Shown here piece by piece: positions 60,879 to 64,000 of a stretch of 64,000 nucleotides of DNA. The notes beneath the pieces were generated by a model that searched no databases, had not been told where the DNA came from, and worked only from the letters and a program-made list of their open reading frames with translations. The DNA comes from JBCBCP01 sp038530575. Its GTDB lineage: Bacteria > Pseudomonadota > Alphaproteobacteria > Rhodobacterales > Rhodobacteraceae. Position numbers and translations under genes: made by a program. Within the stretch, counting starts at the first letter, position 1; every line of letters starts with the position of its first letter. The stretch lies in NCBI GenBank assembly GCA_038530575.1, contig JBCBCP010000008.1, positions 42,174-106,173 on the forward strand. Reading direction: 5' to 3'.

Positions 60879-62474
60879 ATGGCTTTTGAATTCATCACCA
60901 GTTTGCAAACAACAACCTACAGCGTTGATTCGTTCGATCAGATATTTCTAACGCCAACAGGTGAGTTCCAACTTGATGGTGATGCATTCGGGCTGAGCAG
61001 TAATACGGCACTCAGCGCGGAAGTATACCTGAACGGTGATATATATGCTGACGGTGTTGCGTTTTTCGTGACGGAAAACGACGCAGATTTTACCTTTGTT
61101 ATTAATGCATCAGCGTCGATCTTTACCACAGCAGATACGTTTCTGTTTGTTGGCAGCGCTGATAATTTCAGCCAGCTTTCGATCACCAATAATGGATCAA
61201 TCACGTCAAGCGAAGTAGTGTTCTTTGCGCGCAACTATGATGTCATTACGATACACAATTCCGGAACGGTCAGCGCGGTAAGTGACGAAACTGAAGAAGC
61301 CATCTTTGACACGCTTTCCCCGCGCGATGCCACTTGGCAGATCAGCAACAGCGGTCTGATCCAATCGACGCTGAGCCAGAAGATCATGGATCTTGGCGGA
61401 AGCATCACCTTCGACAATACCGGAACTATCATTGCCCGCGTCGGAGATGCGATCGAATTGATTGAGGGCTCTATGCGGCTCACAAACTCAGGCACGATCA
61501 TAGCTGATATCATGTCAGGTGGCGATACAGAGGTTATCAACCAAGGCGCGTTTACGGGTGATTTTGACAGCTCGGGAAATAACAATTTTATCAACAGTGG
61601 CACGTTCATTGGCTGGATTGAATTTGAGAATTTCGACGATACGATCACCAATTCCGGCACTATTATCGGCAGGGTCGACCTGGGCGGTGGTGACAACGTG
61701 GTGTCCAACTCCGGCCTGATCGATACGGGCGAGCAGGTGATCCAGGGCGGCGGTAATGCCGACACGATCCTCAACACCGGCGAAATCCTCGGCGATATCG
61801 ACCTTTCCGGCGGCTTTGACGAATACCGCGGGGCCGGTGACGGCTTTGTCGCTGGGGTCGTGTTTGGCGGCACCGGCAACGACACCATCTTTGGCGCCAA
61901 TGGCGCGGATGAGTTTGATGGGGGCGAGGATTCCGACCTTCTGAACGGGCGCGGCGGCAATGACACGCTGTTCGCTGGTTCTGGTTCGGACACGCTGCTT
62001 GGCGGTGCGGGGGAAGACGCGCTTTTTGGTCAAAGCGGTGCGAACGTGCTGAATGGCCAGGGCGGGAATGATACCATTAACGGGGGATCCGGCGATGATC
62101 GGCTGCTTGGGGGTAATGGCGACGATACCCTGAAAGCAGGCGAGGGTGCCGATATCCTGCGCGGTGATGCGGGGGCGGATGTGTTCGAATTCTCCAGCGT
62201 GGCAGAGACCGGCACCGGGTCCACGCGCGACCGCATCCTCGGCTGGGAAGACGGCGCGGACCTGATTGACCTCTCGGGCTTTGGCGCCTTGACCTTCTCG
62301 GCAATGGGTCCAATCGGCAGTGGCACGGCGTCGGTCTGGTTCCAGTCGGTGTCCGGCGGCGCGCAGACGATGTTGCGCATCGACACCGACGGGGACGGCA
62401 TATTTGACGGGCAGGTTTTGCTCGTGCGCGCTGATCCCGCGCTATTCGATCAGGCGGATCTCATCCTGGGCTAA
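60879..62474 (+). CDS. RTX/beta-solenoid paralogue 9 (class C)
   Basis: 531 residues, SD TAGGAG. The class C start is EFITSLQTTTYSVDSFDQIF, unlike A or B. The region includes SITNNGSITSSEVVFFARNY and ISNSGLIQSTLSQKIMDL, shared only with paralogue 10. The RTX block has twelve units (GGTGNDTIF to GDAGADVFE) and the usual C-terminal domain ending DLILG. The 5' half is A/T-rich relative to the 3' half. Confidence 0.88.
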   Translation: MAFEFITSLQTTTYSVDSFDQIFLTPTGEFQLDGDAFGLSSNTALSAEVYLNGDIYADGVAFFVTENDADFTFVINASASIFTTADTFLFVGSADNFSQLSITNNGSITSSEVVFFARNYDVITIHNSGTVSAVSDETEEAIFDTLSPRDATWQISNSGLIQSTLSQKIMDLGGSITFDNTGTIIARVGDAIELIEGSMRLTNSGTIIADIMSGGDTEVINQGAFTGDFDSSGNNNFINSGTFIGWIEFENFDDTITNSGTIIGRVDLGGGDNVVSNSGLIDTGEQVIQGGGNADTILNTGEILGDIDLSGGFDEYRGAGDGFVAGVVFGGTGNDTIFGANGADEFDGGEDSDLLNGRGGNDTLFAGSGSDTLLGGAGEDALFGQSGANVLNGQGGNDTINGGSGDDRLLGGNGDDTLKAGEGADILRGDAGADVFEFSSVAETGTGSTRDRILGWEDGADLIDLSGFGALTFSAMGPIGSGTASVWFQSVSGGAQTMLRIDTDGDGIFDGQVLLVRADPALFDQADLILG

Positions 62475-62507
62475 GCCCACCAACAATCAGAAAAATCGGA
62501 GACTTAA

Positions 62508-64000
62508 ATGGCACAGGAATTCATCACCGGAGTGGAAACATCCACGTACAATATCGACTCAGGCGATCTTATTTTCATGACAGAAACCGGATCGATTCAA
62601 ACCGGTATCGCCTTCGCCATAGGAAACCCCGTTCCTGCGGAGTTCGATCTCTTTATTGCGGGCGATATTTATGCACAGCGGCTCACAAATTTCTCGGTAA
62701 ATGACGATCTTGATTACAACATTGCCATTTCACACACGTCCACGATTTTTGCCTCAGCCGATGTGTTTGTCTTTATCGGATTCATAAATAAAGATACTGA
62801 TCTGTCGATCACCAATGAAGGTTCTGTGACGACAGGCGAGGTGTTCCTGTTCGCCCGCAACTACGACAATGTGGATTTCCACAATTCGGGCACCATCAAC
62901 GCCATCGGATCTCAGGTGGACGAAGCGGTATTCGACACGATTGCGAGCCCTTCTACTGTCTGGAACATCAGCAACAGTGGTTTGATACAGTCGACGGCTG
63001 ATCAAAAGATCATGGAGCTTTCTGGCTTCATCACCTTCGAAAACACCGGCACAGTTCTTGCGTCCATTGGGGATGCGTTCGATTTCGAAGAGGGCGCGTT
63101 CACACTTATCAACTCTGGAGATATCGGCGCGGATATCCGTGCCGAGGATGACTTCATTTTCGCCAACTCAGGCGAGTATCGCGGCGACATCGTAGCCACC
63201 GGGGACAGCAACCTGATCAACGCGGGCCTTCTGATCGGATCAGTCACGTTTGGCGGGCGTCCTGACGCCATTGCAAACGAGGGCACCATCATAGGCGTTG
63301 TGCAGTTCGGAAACGGCAACAACACCCTGTCCAATTCCGGGCTGATCAATATGGCTAATGATACGGTCGATTTCGGTACAGGCATCGACACTGTTATCAA
63401 CACCGGCACCATCATCGGGTCGATTGACCTGAACATCAGTGGCGACACCTACCGCGCATCCGGGGACGGCCTTGTCACAGACACAGTGTTTGGCGGATCG
63501 GGCAATGACGTCTTGATTGGCGGCGACAAAGGCGACGCCTTTGACGGTGGCAACGACGACGATGTGCTGAGCGGCCGGGGCGGCGATGATACCCTGTTGG
63601 GTGGATTGGGCAACGACACGCTGGTCGGCGGCTCCGGCGCGGACAACCTGCAAGGCGTGAGCGGAAACAACGTTTTGAACGGACAGGACGGCAACGACGC
63701 CATCGTGGGCGGGACGGGTGATGACAGGCTCTTTGGCGGCAATGGCGATGACACCCTATCGGCAGGTGGCGGCGCAGACATCCTGCGCGGAGACGCGGGC
63801 GCAGATGTGTTTGCCTTCGACAGCGTCACCGACACAGGCACCGGGTCGACCCGCGACCGTATCCTCGGCTGGGAAGATGGCGCGGACCTGATCGACCTGT
63901 CGGGTTTTGGCGCGCTGGAGTTTTCGGCCTCAGGCCCGGTTGGCAGCGGCACGGCGTCTGTCTGGTTCCAGTCGGTGTCGGGCGGTGCCCAGACCATGCT
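62508..64000 (+). CDS. RTX/beta-solenoid paralogue 10 (class C, 3' end cut by the window edge)
   Basis: 497 codons are visible from ATG 62508 (SD CGGAGA). It starts QEFITGVETSTYNIDSGD and is class C throughout (ITNEGSVTTGEVFLFARNYD, ISNSGLIQSTADQKIMEL). All twelve RTX units are present, with GVSGNNVLN as unit seven. The frame leaves the window inside the conserved SVSGGAQTML segment, so about 35-40 residues are missing. It lies only 33 bp from paralogue 9, probably in the same transcript. Confidence 0.9.
   Translation, partial: MAQEFITGVETSTYNIDSGDLIFMTETGSIQTGIAFAIGNPVPAEFDLFIAGDIYAQRLTNFSVNDDLDYNIAISHTSTIFASADVFVFIGFINKDTDLSITNEGSVTTGEVFLFARNYDNVDFHNSGTINAIGSQVDEAVFDTIASPSTVWNISNSGLIQSTADQKIMELSGFITFENTGTVLASIGDAFDFEEGAFTLINSGDIGADIRAEDDFIFANSGEYRGDIVATGDSNLINAGLLIGSVTFGGRPDAIANEGTIIGVVQFGNGNNTLSNSGLINMANDTVDFGTGIDTVINTGTIIGSIDLNISGDTYRASGDGLVTDTVFGGSGNDVLIGGDKGDAFDGGNDDDVLSGRGGDDTLLGGLGNDTLVGGSGADNLQGVSGNNVLNGQDGNDAIVGGTGDDRLFGGNGDDTLSAGGGADILRGDAGADVFAFDSVTDTGTGSTRDRILGWEDGADLIDLSGFGALEFSASGPVGSGTASVWFQSVSGGAQTM

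Larger units (their letters stand above)
46999..64000 (+). other. Tandem array of ten beta-solenoid/RTX paralogues (continues off the right edge)
   Basis: All ten genes lie on the plus strand, each with its own SD, with gaps of 33-346 bp. Every complete product has a class-specific N-terminal region, a solenoid of about 20-residue rungs, twelve RTX nonapeptides and a common C-terminal domain. By N-terminal sequence the order is A, A, B, B, A, A, B, B, C, C. The products have no Sec signal peptide and probably leave through a type I system not seen here. Confidence 0.88.

Noticed and set aside
48054..63831. Short regularly spaced DNA repeats in the RTX region that could suggest a CRISPR or minisatellite
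   Set aside because: The 27-bp period is the coding of nonapeptides. There are no constant direct repeats with unique spacers, and the frame is maintained throughout.
46798..63997. Long open frames on the minus strand opposite every RTX paralogue (for example 46798-48231, 48772-50025, 50908-51858)
   Set aside because: They arise because GGC/GAC/AAC-rich repeat codons leave few stops in antisense frames. Their proteins are low-complexity Val/Ala/Ile or Ser/Pro strings that mirror the sense repeats, with no SD or family match.
46999..64000. Array as a prophage or integrated element
   Set aside because: There is no integrase, phage structural gene, tRNA junction or att-like repeat at the visible left end. 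The tRNA-Ala at 42769-42844 is intact and separated from the array by five ordinary genes.

Overview
The window looks like chromosome of a marine alphaproteobacterium of the Roseobacter group (Rhodobacterales). The grounds are the GC-rich coding sequence, a complete tpa/tauABC/xsc/pta taurine regulon with a MocR-type TauR, a soeABC-like sulfite dehydrogenase operon beside it, an FYDLN-acid protein, a PfkB-type adenosine kinase, and mnmD beside a separate FAD oxidase gene. No transposase, integrase, phage gene, CRISPR array or rRNA was seen. One tRNA gene (Ala, GGC) is present.

Layout. 1-8.1 kb: housekeeping and redox genes (peroxiredoxin cut by the left edge, ferredoxin-reductase-like flavoprotein, rsmD, map, sfsA, a CinA-like protein, two AhpD-family proteins, an OmpA protein, a TetR regulator with a double operator). 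8.1-9.9 kb: a pentapeptide-repeat membrane protein split by a frameshift at a T7 tract. 10-27 kb: mixed core genes (LysR, ECF sigma/anti-sigma pair, ZntB/CorA transporter, dienoyl-CoA reductase, rppH, adenosine kinase, nth, an Ada-like protein, an OmpA lipoprotein, mnmD and a flavin oxidase, a lytic transglycosylase, dapA).

27.4-42.5 kb: a taurine-to-sulfate unit. TauABC would import taurine. Tpa transfers its amino group to pyruvate, giving sulfoacetaldehyde. Xsc turns that into acetyl phosphate and sulfite. Pta and AckA convert acetyl phosphate to acetyl-CoA or acetate plus ATP. The SoeABC-like complex, with an extra 67-residue membrane protein encoded between soeA and soeB, would oxidise sulfite to sulfate. 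TauR lies inside the cluster. A shared direct-repeat motif (CTGGMCCTA, half-sites 22-23 bp apart) lies upstream of xsc, tpa/tauA and tauR and is a good candidate for the TauR operator. TauC carries an unusual insertion of about 120 residues.

42.5-46.8 kb: tRNA-Ala, an FYDLN-acid protein, a YgjP-like metallopeptidase, a GntR regulator with a double palindrome at its start codon, a PAS protein whose kinase-like segment lacks the phospho-acceptor histidine, and accA.

47-64 kb, continuing off the right edge: the most striking region. Ten same-strand paralogous genes (about 490-595 codons each; the tenth is cut) encode proteins with a class-specific N-terminal region, a beta-solenoid of about 20-residue N-S/T-G rungs, an RTX block of exactly twelve nonapeptides, and a shared C-terminal domain ending in D-L-I-L-A/G. 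This is the architecture of type I secreted calcium-binding proteins. Three N-terminal classes occur in the order A A B B A A B B C C, while the 3' ends stay nearly uniform. This suggests an expanding, partly homogenised family of secreted or surface proteins. Their function is unknown from sequence, and no type I exporter lies in the window.
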